A stretch of 64,000 nucleotides of DNA from Leptodactylus fallax (lineage: Eukaryota > Chordata > Amphibia > Anura > Leptodactylidae): the NCBI GenBank assembly GCA_947044405.1, contig CAMRHE010000011.1:7174501-7238500 (forward strand), read 5' to 3'. The notes below the pieces were generated by a model. It saw only the letters and a program-made list of their open reading frames with translations. It had not been told where the DNA came from and did no database searches. The first letter of the stretch is position 1. Each line of letters opens with the position of its first letter. The translations under genes and the position numbers were made by a program. This document shows, piece by piece, positions 32,990 through 45,189 of this stretch.

Positions 32990-33535
32990 GTTTTTTTTTT
33001 TTTTTTTCCTCTTTGAAATATACAGTTGGGAATATGAAACTGTGGGGGCAACCTGTGGGGTGGGGGGACATAATACTGTGGGGGCAACCTGAGGGGTGGG
33101 GGGCATGATACTGTGGGGGCAACCTGTGGGATGGGGGGACATGATACTGTGGGGGCAACCTGAGGGGTGGGGGGGAAATGATACTGTGGGGGCAATGTGA
33201 GGGGTACATGACAGTGTGGGGATAACTTGGGGGGGACACATGACACTGTGGGGGCAACCAGGGGCTGTAGGGACATGGATCTGGGGGGATAACCTGGAGG
33301 GAGACATGAAAATGTGGGGGCAACCTGGAATGGGACATTATGAGGGGCATTATATTGTATAGGGCCACTAGGGAGGCATTATACTGTGTGAGAGCCATTA
33401 AGGAGCATTATGCAATGTGGGGGCCATTGAGGGGGCATTATAATTTGTGCAGATCAAGTATTTCTAAGTGGTGGTGATGGGTGGGGGGCACTTATGAAAC
33501 CTTTGCACAGGGTCCACCAATGTATTAAAATGGCC
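32990..33535 (+). repeat. G-rich minisatellite array
   Basis: About eight units of 29-38 bases of the form 'ctgtgggggcaacctg' plus 'aggggtggggggacatgata', then more ordinary family monomers ('gaggcattatactgtgtgag') and an end 'aaaatggccctg' near 33535 that reads CAGGGCC on the minus strand. A poly-T run precedes it. Each G-rich unit has three or more runs of four or more G. Confidence 0.85.
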
Positions 33536-33701
33536 CTGTTGGTAGAGACTAAGGACATTGTTCAAACCATTTTGAAAGCTCCAAGCAGATGGGGAGATCT
33601 ATTGAGATAGTATAAAATTTTTAATGTATACGTTTCAGTCTCAATAGATTATAAAACTCATAGAACATGGAAATCTGATTTGGGTGTACAAACTGAAGAG
33701 T

Positions 33702-33845
33702 TTAAGGTTAAGGTCCCATGTAGCGAGACACAGCAAAATAATGCTGCGGAGAAAAACGCGGCAGTAACGCATCACATTTTTTTTCTTGCAGTGTTTTTCA
33801 CAGAAAATCCTAAGAGTTTTACTCTGCAGACACTCTGCCTTTATT
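33702..33845 (+). repeat. One arm of the GCGCTG foldback repeat
   Basis: 'aaggtcccatgtagcgagac', 'gaaaaacgcggcagtaacg' and 'cactctgcctttattatacc' parallel the right arm of 59325-59895. The other arm is absent. Confidence 0.5.
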
Positions 33846-33869
33846 ATACCTATGATGATGTGTTAAAAA

Positions 33870-34388
33870 AAAAAAGTGGGAAAGATGATGATGGCATTGT
33901 GGATGACGATTCTCATTTGGATGAGACCTGGCAACCGAGTTAGGGTGACAAGGTAAATCAGATGAAGAGGGTGGTGGCAGTGGCTATAGTAACGATTCCA
34001 GCCATTACGCAGACCCAACATTCAAAAACTCCTGCCCGGGGAAGACCTAGGGGAACCTTGTAGGGTGGGGATAGTGGCACTGGTGGTGGTAGTGGCAGAC
34101 ATGTTTCCACTGCTGCTAGTGGCAGCAACTACACATGGTCCTCTCCCATGTGGGAATTTTTTTGTACATTGCCAAATGATAAATCCATGGCGATGTGCAA
34201 GATCTGCAAGCAGAAACTTAGCTGTGGCTGTACAGAAACAAATGTATGAACCTCTCTACATACCCAAGTGAAAAGGCATCACTCTCTTATTTGGAAAAAC
34301 AGACTTGACATTGGCACTGTCAGGGGAAGTGAGAAAGGCTGTTCTTCTACTCCTCTCTGTGATATTCCTGGAAAGCAGGCTACATTTA
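33870..34388 (+). pseudogene. hAT transposase, N-terminal part with BED zinc finger
   Basis: The acidic start (DDDGIVDDDSHLDETWQPS) is followed, after frame changes, by SSPMWEFF, MAMCKICKQKLSCG and HTQVKRHHS, a BED-type zinc finger (Cys-x2-Cys and His-x(3-5)-His) that binds transposon ends in hAT/ZBED proteins. The reading breaks at the TA at 34387 where TcA2 enters and resumes at 45190. Frameshifts and a stop after the first His-containing block show it was already decaying or has decayed since. Confidence 0.75.
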
Positions 34389-34616
34389 CACACGTGGACA
34401 AAATTGTTGGTACCCCTCGTTTAATGAAAGAAAAACCCACAATGGTCACAGAAATAACTTGAATCTGACAAAAGTAATAATATATAAAAATTCTATGAAA
34501 ATGAACAAATGAAAGTCAGACATTGCTTTTCAACCATGCTTCAACAGAATTTTTCAAAAAAGAAAACTCATGAAAACAGGCCTGGACAGAAATGATGGTA
34601 CCCTTAACTTAATATT

Positions 34617-34756
34617 CCCCTTACGTCCGACAGCAGCACAATATGGGGTATCTCTGCCCCATGTGTTGTTTAGGACAGGTGGAACCTTTAATTAGCACCA
34701 AAAAGGTGCCTCCTACTGGCCCTATAAGAGGGCACAAGAGACCTCCCTCCACTGTG
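34617..34756 (+). repeat. DIRS left terminal inverted repeat
   Basis: Starts 'ccccttacgtccgacagcag' and ends 'cctccctccactgtg'. Inverted counterpart at 42776-42905. Confidence 0.92.
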
Positions 34757-35460
34757 TTTTTTTTTCTGTCCTGTGTGGGACAGGTGGACGGAGGTCTCTT
34801 GTGACCTCCTGTTGCTAGGGGTTTCTACTCCTGGCTTGTTTTTAGGGGGTACCTTGGTCCATTGCGCTGTTTCTCTTTCCCAAAGGAAAAACCTCCGGTC
34901 CCTGGGGCCTTCGCTCTGCAGCGCAGCGTTATCCGGCTCATCGCACGGCAGGCAGCGCTCTTCCGGAAGTAAGTGGGGAACCTCTCCGGCTGGAACCTTT
35001 CTCCGGTCCCGTGTTCCCGGGGGGAAGGAAGCCTTTGCGCACCACCGCGGCCTACTTCCGGTTTGCTCGGAAAAAGTGCGGTAAGTTTGAAAATTTAAAG
35101 GCAAAATATAGAATTGATTTTTACTGCTTGTATTTGAGCCTCTGGCTTAGGCTTATGCTCCTCTATGTTCCTTATGACGTTTGACCCGTTTTTGGTGCTG
35201 TATGAATGTTGTTGGCTTCCTCCCCTCGCTGCTGGATTACATTTAAAAAGTCTTCAATCCTTTACTTGTTGAGCTGGTGGTTTCTAGCTCTTCGGCTGCG
35301 GTTTGCGGTGGCTGGTTTTTTCCTGACGGTTTTTTTCTCTTCAAGTGACCAATTTTAAAAAAAAGTAAGGTACCCCTTGTTTTTTTCTTCTTATGCGATG
35401 CTTGGCAATCTTCCATTCTTCAGTGTCACGTGGCTGTTTGATGTTTCAGATGTCATCTTC
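34757..35460 (+). other. DIRS 5' leader
   Basis: About 700 bases between the left repeat and the gag-like frame, with no supported coding sequence. Confidence 0.6.
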
Positions 35461-35477
35461 TGCATCAGGTAACGGCG

Positions 35478-36680
35478 ATGGGCTTAGGAGGAAAAAGTCC
35501 TCTAAAACATGAACACCTAACTTGTTTGGATTGCAATACCCCTTTACCTGATGGCTATGATTTTACCTGGTGTCGCCAATGTCGCAGACCTCCACCGGAA
35601 GAACCTTCCATAAGAGAGGTTGTCACTTGGGTAAAGGACTATAAGGAGGAGTCTCTAAGAAGATCCGTTCTTCCATCTCCCAGATTGCCAAGAGACCGCA
35701 GGTTGAGACAATTCTTCCTTACGGATCTCTGATGAAGATTATCAGATAGTGGACGAAACACTCTCATCTGATGATTCCACTGAAGATCCCAGCAGGCTGT
35801 GCTTCCCACTCGCAAAATTAAGCCGGCTGCTGAAGTCCATCCGGTCTAAGGATCGTGATGTTGATGGGGAAGCCTCCGCGTCCACCTATAGAGGGCCTAG
35901 GGTCTTCCAAGTGGACCAGACATTACAAAAATTAATGTCCTCAGAGTGGAGATGTCCTGAAAAACCTCTTGTGGTTCATAGGAGGTTCAGCGCTTTATTC
36001 CCAGTTGTTCAATGGGATGAATGGGGTGCTCCTCCCAAGGTAGATATGGCGGTGGCCAAATTGTCCCGCCGCACTATGGTACCATCAGATGATGGAGCAA
36101 GTTTGCACAACGCCATGGGCTGGCGCATCGACAATACCCTCAGAAGGCTTATTCAGCTGCCTCGCCCTAGACCGCTGTGGCGGTTGCGTCTTGTGAAGTG
36201 TCAGCCAAATTATGCACTGACCTGGTCCATCTCAAAGGGACATCGACTCTGGAGTCTCCAGAGACAAGCTGCTAGGGTTTCTAGGCTCGGTTTCCCTGGC
36301 ATCTGAATATTTAGCGGAAGCCTCCCACCATCAATTAAGGCTGGCGGCCAAATCCATGGCACTTACCACTACAGCAGGAAGACCTCTATGGTTAAAACCC
36401 TGGAGAGCTGATTCCCCTCAAAATATAATTTGTGCGCATTGCCCTTTGAGCCAGGTAGAGTCTTTGGCAGTGCCCTAGAAGAGCTCCAAGAGGGCTTGGC
36501 CGACAGGAAGGGTAAAACTTTACCCCAGGCCTTTAGAGGTAGATCTGACTCTGGCCGTGGTAGAGGCTATCCGCCTCATCGTGGCCGGCTGTCCCAGAGA
36601 GGCTCTAGATATTCCTCTAGAGGCGCCGGCCGGAGATTCCCGAAGTCTGATGATAAAAAAGAGAAGCCTAGCTTTTGACA
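35478..36680 (+). pseudogene. DIRS gag-like ORF1
   Basis: Would encode the structural protein that packages element RNA. The N-terminal part has a putative zinc ribbon (CLDCNTPLPDGYDF then WCRQC: two Cys-x2-Cys pairs). It is followed by charged sequence, a long middle region (FQVDQTLQKLMSSEW, WDEWGAPPKVDMAVAKLS) and an Arg/Gly-rich tail (GRSDSGRGRGYPPHRGRLS) ending near 36678. Frame changes near 35730, 36150 and 36310 break it into three main pieces. Position just before the RT frame and the RG-rich C-terminus fit DIRS ORF1. Confidence 0.75.
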
Positions 36681-37359
36681 TCAGAAGCAGTCTTCCTGTG
36701 GCCGAGATTCCTGTCGGAGGTCGTCTCTCCCATTTTCTCAACTACTGGCAGGAGAAAATTCGAGACCCAAGGGTCCGGTAGTCTCACAGCGGGTTCTACA
36801 CCATTCCCTATTACTTCATATCTCACAGAAAATAAATGGTTTTAAACGATAAAACTTAACTTTTAATATCTTAAAATAAAAAATACAAAGGACGTCCACT
36901 AGTCTACTAAAAGACAGATCAATGTGGTCTGAGCCTGTCTAGAGTTTACTCAGGGTTTAAATGTTCGACAGTATTCACACTTTCCAACTTTCCATTGGAC
37001 CTAGGGTGTAATTAGATACTTTCACCACCCTTAGACTAAGGTTATAGTATCATGGCTGCATCATACAACAGGTCAGTATTATGTCAGTTGCTCTTAGTGC
37101 TAGGAAAACCCAAACACCTGGTCCCCACACACAATTTGTAAAGCATCACTGACTAGACTCCCACACAGCCATGCTATACCTCCACAACCCTAGTCTGTAG
37201 TATGTACATAAGTCAGTAATCTAGGTACAGGTCACAGTAACTCCATTTCCTGTCATTAAAATATTGTAACCATAAGGGAAACCCCGATATTCTGACCCTT
37301 ATGCTCAATAAACACCTATGTTGCAGCAGAAGATAAACTTGAAGATAAACTTGCTCTAC

Positions 37360-37407
37360 ACGTTTCCCCTGTGTTATCTGTCAGGTTTGTCAGGAGCTAA
37401 TACTAAA
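37360..37407 (-). ncRNA. Hammerhead-like motif, left arm, core mutated
   Basis: The inverted counterpart of the motif at 37531-37577. The core reads CTGACAA, so the conserved G8 is A, and stem III is ACGTGT. Stem II CCTG/CAGG and GAAA are kept. Probably inactive. Confidence 0.5.
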
Positions 37408-37530
37408 ACTTATAAATTGGTCTAAGCTACTCTATACACTGGAGCACACCATCAGTGCTCCAGGAACTGCAGTTGTAACTGCAATTTTGAAATTTTGGCA
37501 GCTTAGACCAATTTATAAGTTTTAGTATTA

Positions 37531-37577
37531 GCTCCTGACGAACCTGACATAGATAACACAGGGGAAACGCGTAGAGC
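37531..37577 (+). ncRNA. Hammerhead ribozyme-like motif with intact core
   Basis: Stem I GCUC (37531-37534) pairs with GAGC (37574-37577). The core CTGACGA (37535-37541) matches the consensus fully. Stem II is CCUG (37543-37546) with CAGG (37559-37562) and a 12-base loop. GAAA is at 37564-37567, stem III is the self-complementary ACGCGT, and A is the cleavage-site base (37573). An A-G mismatch sits at the base of stem II. The outer part of stem I is not well paired. Confidence 0.65.
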
Positions 37578-39564
37578 AAGTTTATCTTCAAGTTTATCTT
37601 CTGCTGCAACATAGGTGTTTATTGAGCATAAGGGTCAGAATATCGGGGTTTCCCTTATGGTTACAATATTTTAATGACAGGAAATGGAGTTACTGTGACC
37701 TGTACCTAGATTACTGACTTATGTACATACTACAGACTAGGGTTGTGGAGCTATAGCATGGCTGTGTGGGAGTCTAGTCAGTGATGCTTTACAAATTGTG
37801 TGTGGGGACCAGGTGTTTGGGTTTTCCTAGCACTAAGAGCAACTGACATAATACTGACCTGTTGCATGATGCAGTCGTGATACCACAACCTTAGTCTAAG
37901 GGTGGTGAAAGTATCTAATTACACCCTAGGTCCAATGGAAAGTTGGAGAGTGTGAATACTGTCTAACATTTAAACCCTGAATAAACTCTGAATAGACAGG
38001 CACAGACCACATTGATCTGTCTTTTAGTAGACTAGTGGACGTCCTTTGTATTTTTTATTTTAAGATATTAAAAGTTAAGTTTTATCGTTTGAAACCATTT
38101 ATTTTCTGTGAGATACCAAGGGTCCGGTAGGTAATCCAAAGACGATATGCAATCGAGTTCCTCCATCCTCCTCAGGATCGGTTTGTGTTAACTCGCAGCC
38201 TCCCTACAATGCAGCAGACTACACTTGAATGCTCCGTCCATGTGTACATTCACAGTGGAGCCCTGGTGGAAGTCCCTTCTCTAGAAGAAGGTTCCGGTGT
38301 CTATTCTCCCGTCTTCCTGGTGCCAAAACCGGCAGACAAGTGGAGAATGATCATAGACTTAAGCTACCTCAACCGCTTCATCAAAGAAGCGCTTCCGGAT
38401 GGAAACCATAAAGTCTGTCACCACCTTTCTCCTCCAAGGCGATGTTTTTTTGTGACTTTGGATATAAAGATGCCTATTTGCATATTCCTATTTACCTCCA
38501 CACAGAAGGTTTTTCTAAGGATTTCCGTAGTAGTTTCCGGCCACATGAAGCACTTTCAATTCACAGCACTACCCTTCGGGATCTCCTCTGCTCCCCACAC
38601 CTTTACAAAGGTAGTGGCCCCCATAACGGCCGCCCTCAAGCTTCAGGGGATATTCTTGGTGCCTTATTTAGACGACTGGTTGGTAAAGGCCCAGTCAGAG
38701 TCTGTTCTGCTCCAGTACCTACAGACAGCCGTTTCCCTGCTTTAGAGTCTGGGATGGCTTATAAACTGGGAGAAGTCAAAAACGATCCCTTCAACCCGAA
38801 GGAAGTTCCTCCGCTACTTCCTAGATTCAGTCTGCCTACAAATCTCCTTGACACCAGCAAGGAAGGAGAAGCTGGTCGTGGCAGTCCGGCACCTCTTCAA
38901 AAAGCCGATAGCCTCCATCAGAACATTGATGAAGATCCTGGGCTTGATGTCTTCCTCAGTGGAGGCAGTCCCATGGGCCTTATGGCACTTACGTTCCCTA
39001 CAGAGAGAATTATTAGAGGCTTGGGATCGCACCCTTCTTACACTCAGCAAGAAGATTCGACTCTCCCCCAGGACCCGTTTTTCCCTCAAGTGGTGGTTAC
39101 ACCTGAAAGACGGAAGGTCCACGGTCCAACCTCCTTGGACCCTGTTGACTACAGATGCATTCCTCACGGGATGGGGAGCCCATATGGATGAAAACTACAT
39201 AAAGGGAGTCTGGAGCACTCCAGAAAGAAGGACCTCGTCCAACTGGAAGGAGCTCAGAGCTGTATACAGTCCCTGACAGAAGTTCTCTCGCTTATCCATG
39301 TTGTGGAATCAAAAGCTTATAACCTGACTTTAAATTCATCCATTGGTTTTAGAAATGACTCATATGAAAGCTGAAACCCTCCCAAATGATTTTTTGGTTA
39401 AGAAAATAAATTGGCTTCACTGCTGAAATATTCATCATTTAATGAACACTGAAAGGTCAGATTTTGGCAAGACAAAAGTTTTGTCGCCTTGTCATATAAT
39501 GCACCCAATCCTAGTTTAAAGCCTCACCTGTGCTCACTAATTGATCGGTTAATTAGTGGGTGTG

Positions 39565-39573
39565 TATAAAAAG
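39565..39573 (+). promoter_or_regulatory. TATA box of TcH
   Basis: TATAAAAAG 52 bases upstream of the transposase ATG. Confidence 0.55.
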
Positions 39574-39624
39574 AACTCCAGCACCCCAGACCTTCACTTG
39601 AACTGCAACTTCACCTCTAACAAC

Positions 39625-40610
39625 ATGCCAAAAATCAACCCTGCGACCAAAGCCTTGATTATCAAGAGGCTGAAGACCAGATGCACCTTTAATGTGTCTC
39701 TGCGTCAAGTACAAAGAATTAAAAAAAAAGATCTCAACAGACTGGAGATGTTTTTGACAAGCCCAGGTCCGGCAGACCCCGCAAGACAACTGCTCAGGAG
39801 GAACGTTTGTTGGTTAGAAAATCAAAAGCCAACCCCTCTTCCACTGCAGCAGAGCTCCAACAGGCCTGGTCACCTCAAGTCCCTGTGTCAACTAGAACAG
39901 TTTGTAGGATTCTGTCTCGAAATGGCCTCCATGGTCGAATCAGTGCCCAGAAGCCAGCACTAAACAAAAGGCAATTAAAAAAATATGTGGCATTTTCTAA
40001 GGCCCACAGCCTGCTAAACGGATGGATGCTGGAAAAGTGGCAGAAGGTGGATTTCTCAGATGAATCTTCAGTTGAATTAAACCACAGCCACCGCAAATAC
40101 TGCAGGAGACCTACTGGAACCCGTATGGATCCAAGATACACCCAGAAAACAGTTAAATTTGGTGGTGGAAAGATCATGGTCTTGGGTTACATTCAGTATG
40201 GGGGTGTGCGAAACATTTGCAAGGTGGAAGGCAATATCAATAGCCTAAAATATCAAGAAGTATTAGCTTCCTCTTACATTCCCAATCATAAAAGGGGTCA
40301 AATTTTGCAGCAGGATGGTGCTCCATCTCATACATCCATCTCTACATTAAAGTTCCTCAAGGCAAAGAAGATCAAGGTGCTCCAGGATTGGCCAGCCCAG
40401 TCACCAGACATGAACATCATTGAACATGTTTGGGGTAGGATGAAAGAGGAAGCTTGGCAGACAAAACCAAAGAATCTTGATGAACTCTGGGAGGCATGTA
40501 AGACTGCATTCTTTGCTATTCCTGATGACTTCATCAATAAATTGTATGAATCATTGTTGAAACGCATGGATGCAGTCCTTCAAGCTCATGGAAGTCACAC
40601 ACAATATTAA
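39625..40610 (+). pseudogene. Tc1-like transposase (TcH), single homopolymer frameshift, DD35E
   Basis: The ATG at 39625 gives MPKINPATKALIIKRL and a helix-turn-helix up to SLRQVQRI. A run of nine A (39721-39729) is one base out of frame. The downstream frame is open from there to the stop at 40610 and includes the AT-hook GRPRK, the second DNA-binding subdomain (STAAELQQAW, STRTVCRILSRNGL), VDFSDESSVEL (first Asp), QQDGAPSHTS (second Asp) and SPDMNIIEHVW (Glu). Thirty-five residues separate the second Asp from the Glu, so it is DD35E. All catalytic residues are present. The frameshift could be real or a sequencing error in the A run. It is young: ends, triad and length (about 328 residues) are preserved. 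Confidence 0.93.
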
Positions 40611-40928
40611 ATATGGCTCTAATAGCACCACAACTTCATTCACCAATGTTAGGAAACATATCTTTGTCTTTGAACAGAATTAATGGTTTGATGTTCACAT
40701 TACTTTGTGTGCGACAAAACTTTTGTCTTGCCAAAATCTGACCTTTCTGTGTTCATTAAATGATTTTTTCAGCAGTGAAGCCAATTTATTTTCTTAACCA
40801 AAAAATCATTTGGGAGGGTTTCAGCTTTCATATGAGTCATTTCTAAAACCAATGGATGAATTTAGTCAGGTTATAAGCTTTTGATTCCACAACATGGATA
40901 AGCGACAGAACTTCTGTCAGGGACTGTA

Positions 40929-41500
40929 TCGTGCCTTACTCCATTTCTCGCCTCTTCTCAAGGGAAGAGCAGTCAAAGATCCGGTCAGGCAACATGACCA
41001 CAGTGCTGTACGTGAACAGACAGGGAGGCACCAGATCACCAACCCTCCTCAGGGAGGCAGATCTGATATTTACATGGGCAGAGAAAAATCTAACCCATTT
41101 ATCCGCAGTTCACATCAAGGGCTCCCTGAACATAGTAGCGGATCGGTTGAGTCGGGGTCATGCCGTATCAGGAGAATGGTCACTCAATCCAGAAGTCTTT
41201 CATCAGATTACCCTGAACAGGGGTCTTCCAGAAATAGACCTCATGGCAACCCGACTCAACGCCAAGGTGGAGAAGTTCTGTTCCCTTTACCAGGAGGACA
41301 ATCCCTTGGCAGTGGATGCCCTGTCCATCCCTTGGAGGTCCAGGATGGCATACATCTTCCCTCCAATTCCAACAATACCAAAGGTATTGATGAAAATCAG
41401 ACAGGACCAAGTCTCTGTGATAGCCATCATTCCATTCTGGCCAAAAAGAGCTTGATTTTCCCAACTCATGGAGATGAGTCGAGGGATATATTGGAGGCTT
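40929..41500 (+). pseudogene. DIRS RNase H end and methylase-like region
   Basis: Continues the DIRS polyprotein after TcH: VLYVNRQGGTRSPTLL, HIKGSLNIVADRLSR (RNase H C-terminal Asp region), then PEIDLMATRLNAK, DALSIPW and IAIIPFWPKRAW, which correspond to the conserved segment between RNase H and recombinase in DIRS elements. A C run near 41500 breaks the frame. Confidence 0.8.
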
Positions 41501-41543
41501 CCCCCCCCCCATCCAGAACCTTGGTTTCCCAAGGATCTCTGAA

Positions 41544-42543
41544 GTGCCAGGATCTCTGGAGATTCAACCTGACAGCCTGGAGGTTGAGCAGTCCCTACAG
41601 CAGGATAGAGGACTGTTAGAGGCCGTCCTGAAGACCCTTTCTTCTGCAAGAGCAGACTCTGCCAATAAGAGCTACCAAAGGACAACCAAGATTTTCATGG
41701 AGTGGTGCTCCAAGAAGGGTAATAATAATCTAGAACCTTCTACCGCTGATATTTTAAATTTTCTTCAGGACGGTTGGGATAAGGGCCTTGCCCCTGCCAC
41801 TTTGAAAGTGCAGATTGTGGCCCTCTCCACTCATTTGAACAGACGTCTGTCTCAGAATCCTCTGGTTGCAAGGTTCCTTAAAGGGGCAATGAGGCTAAAG
41901 CCTCGGTATCATCTCCAGTTCCCCAGTGGGACCTTGCGGTAGTCCTTGCAGGCCTGTGCGGTCCTCCATTTGAACCCTTGGAGACTACGGAGCTAAAATA
42001 TTTTGCCTACAAAACCACTTTTTTGCTGGCTATTATATCTGCCAAAAGAGTAGGGGAACCCCAGGCCCTCTCTTCTAGAGAACCGTACATTTTGTCTTTG
42101 CAGATTGGGTGCACCTTAGGTTTTCGCCTGGGTTTAACCCTAAGGTCCCCTCATGCTATAATAGCAATCAGCTAATTTCGTTACTTGTGTTTTTCCCCAC
42201 TCCAACCTCTGAAGAGGAAGGAAAGCTCCACACCTTAGATGTGGTAAGGTGTCTGTGGATTTACCTATCCCGCACTTAACTGCTTAGGAAGGCCGAAAAC
42301 CTACTAATCAACATGTAGGGTAAAAACAAAGGCCTCAAGGCTTCCAAGCCTACTCTATCCACATGGATCAAGGAGACAATTCGGTCTTCCTTTTTCATTT
42401 AGGAGTTACTCCCTCCAGTTTTTCTACGGCCACTCGACCAGGGCTGTGTCGACTTGGGCTGAGTATCGGTCCTTACCATTGGACCAGATTTGTGCGGCTG
42501 CATCATGGTCATCTCAGTTGACCTTTGTTAAACATTATCATTA
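41544..42543 (+). pseudogene. DIRS tyrosine recombinase
   Basis: Would integrate the circular DNA copy. The N-terminal SAM-like part: SANKSYQRTTKIFMEWC, LNFLQDGWDKGLAPATLK. Catalytic part in other frames: ISAKRVGEPQAL (first catalytic Arg), HSTRAVSTWAEYRS (His-x2-Arg box, near 42432) and FVKHYH with the nucleophilic Tyr at 42535-42537, stop at 42541-42543. The Arg, His, Arg and Tyr are all still recognisable but at least three frameshifts separate them. Position at the 3' end, before the internal complementary region, is the DIRS arrangement. Confidence 0.88.
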
Positions 42544-42635
42544 GACGTCCGCAGTTTTCAGACAACTGCCTTTGGTCAGACATTCCTTGACATTGTAAGG
42601 CGAGGAAACCCTCCCTAGGGGAATTACTTGCTATC

Positions 42636-42722
42636 TCCCCATATTGTGCTGCTGTCGGACTTAAGGGGAATCATTGATTGTAATGTCAATCTGTATTCCC
42701 TTAGTCCTGACAGCAGCACAAG
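42636..42722. repeat. DIRS internal complementary region
   Basis: Holds, joined by AAT (42669-42671), the complement of the element's left end ('gctgctgtcggac...') and the complement of the right end ('cattgattgtaatgtcaatc'). This lets a linear copy with incomplete ends form a circle. Confidence 0.92.
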
Positions 42723-42775
42723 GCTTCCCTCCCTAGAAGCTTGTTTCCTTTTACTTTATAATTTACACAGTGGAG

Positions 42776-42905
42776 GGAGGTCTCTTGTGCTCTCTTATAG
42801 GACCAGTAGGAGGCACCTTTTTGGTGCTAATTAAAGGTTCCACCTGTCCTAAAAAACACACAGGGGCAGAGATACCCCATATTGTGCTGCTGTCAGGACT
42901 AAGGG
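42776..42905 (-). repeat. DIRS right terminal inverted repeat
   Basis: Inverted copy of 34617-34756. It is followed by a 26-base right-end extension (42906-42931) that matches the internal complementary region. Confidence 0.92.
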
Positions 42906-42950
42906 AATACAGATTGACATTACAATCAACGATTTTGTTGCACAACCTTT

Positions 42951-45016
<2,066 letters not shown>

Positions 45017-45189
45017 TAGAGCTGATGATTCTTGTCTCATCTGTCCATAGGACATTCTCCCAGAAGCTTTGTGGCTTGTCAACATGTAGTTTGGCAAATT
45101 ACTTTTGTCAGATTCAAGTTATTTCAGTGACCATTGTGGGTTTTTCTTTCATTAAATGAGGGGTACCAACAATTTTGTCCACGGGTGTA

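Larger units (their letters stand above)
36782..38115. mobile_element. Palindromic element carrying hammerhead-like motifs, 15-bp target duplication
   Basis: Two arms of about 600 bases (about 36823-37437 and 37500-38113) are near-perfect inverted copies around a 60-base centre. The 15 bases 'ccaagggtccggtag' occur directly before (36767-36781) and after (38116-38130) the insertion, an exact target duplication inside the DIRS gene. The long duplication argues against a cut-and-paste DNA transposon and fits target-primed retrotransposition; Penelope-like elements give variable duplications and often inverted copies. No protein is encoded. Each arm contains a hammerhead-like motif. Confidence 0.85.
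36690..39266 (+). pseudogene. DIRS reverse transcriptase / RNase H, split
   Basis: The frame begins with VGGRLSHFLNYW before the palindrome insertion and resumes at 38116 after it. RT blocks: SGVYSPVFLVPKPADKWRM, DLSYLNRFI, TLDIKMPICIF (degraded motif A), HFQFTALPFGISSAPHTFTK, and the catalytic PYLDDWLVKA near 38660. Downstream in shifted frames come the thumb and connection, then RNase H (LTTDAFLTGWGAHMDE), until TcH enters at 39267. DIRS RTs replicate the element through a circular intermediate. Several frameshifts plus two insertions make it inactive. Confidence 0.9.
39267..40926 (+). mobile_element. Tc1/mariner element TcH, inserted in DIRS RNase H
   Basis: A 1660-base element with TA duplications at 39265-39266 and 40927-40928. 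The ends begin CAGTCCCTGACAGAAGTTCT. Inverted repeats exceed 200 bases and include 'ggcaagacaaaagttttgtc' near the inner end on both sides. Ignoring the element and one TA leaves the DIRS RNase H frame continuous across the site. Confidence 0.95.
34617..42931 (+). mobile_element. DIRS-type tyrosine-recombinase retrotransposon
   Basis: Terminal inverted repeats at 34617-34756 and 42776-42905, a unique right extension to 42931, and an internal complementary region at 42636-42722 that joins complements of both ends. It is flanked on both sides by the trinucleotide ATT (34614-34616, 42932-42934), and AAT sits at the junction inside the internal region (42669-42671). Without two later insertions the element is about 5.3 kb, normal for DIRS. 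Coding order: gag-like, RT, RNase H, DIRS-type methylase-like region, tyrosine recombinase. Confidence 0.95.

Noticed and set aside
32919..33398. Proline/histidine-rich open frames on the minus strand
   Set aside because: They translate the G-rich minisatellite; no independent evidence of coding.
34773..35084. A 103-codon frame in the DIRS leader
   Set aside because: It lies between the terminal repeat and the gag-like ORF with no similarity to DIRS proteins that I recognise; an overlapping minus-strand frame of similar length exists.
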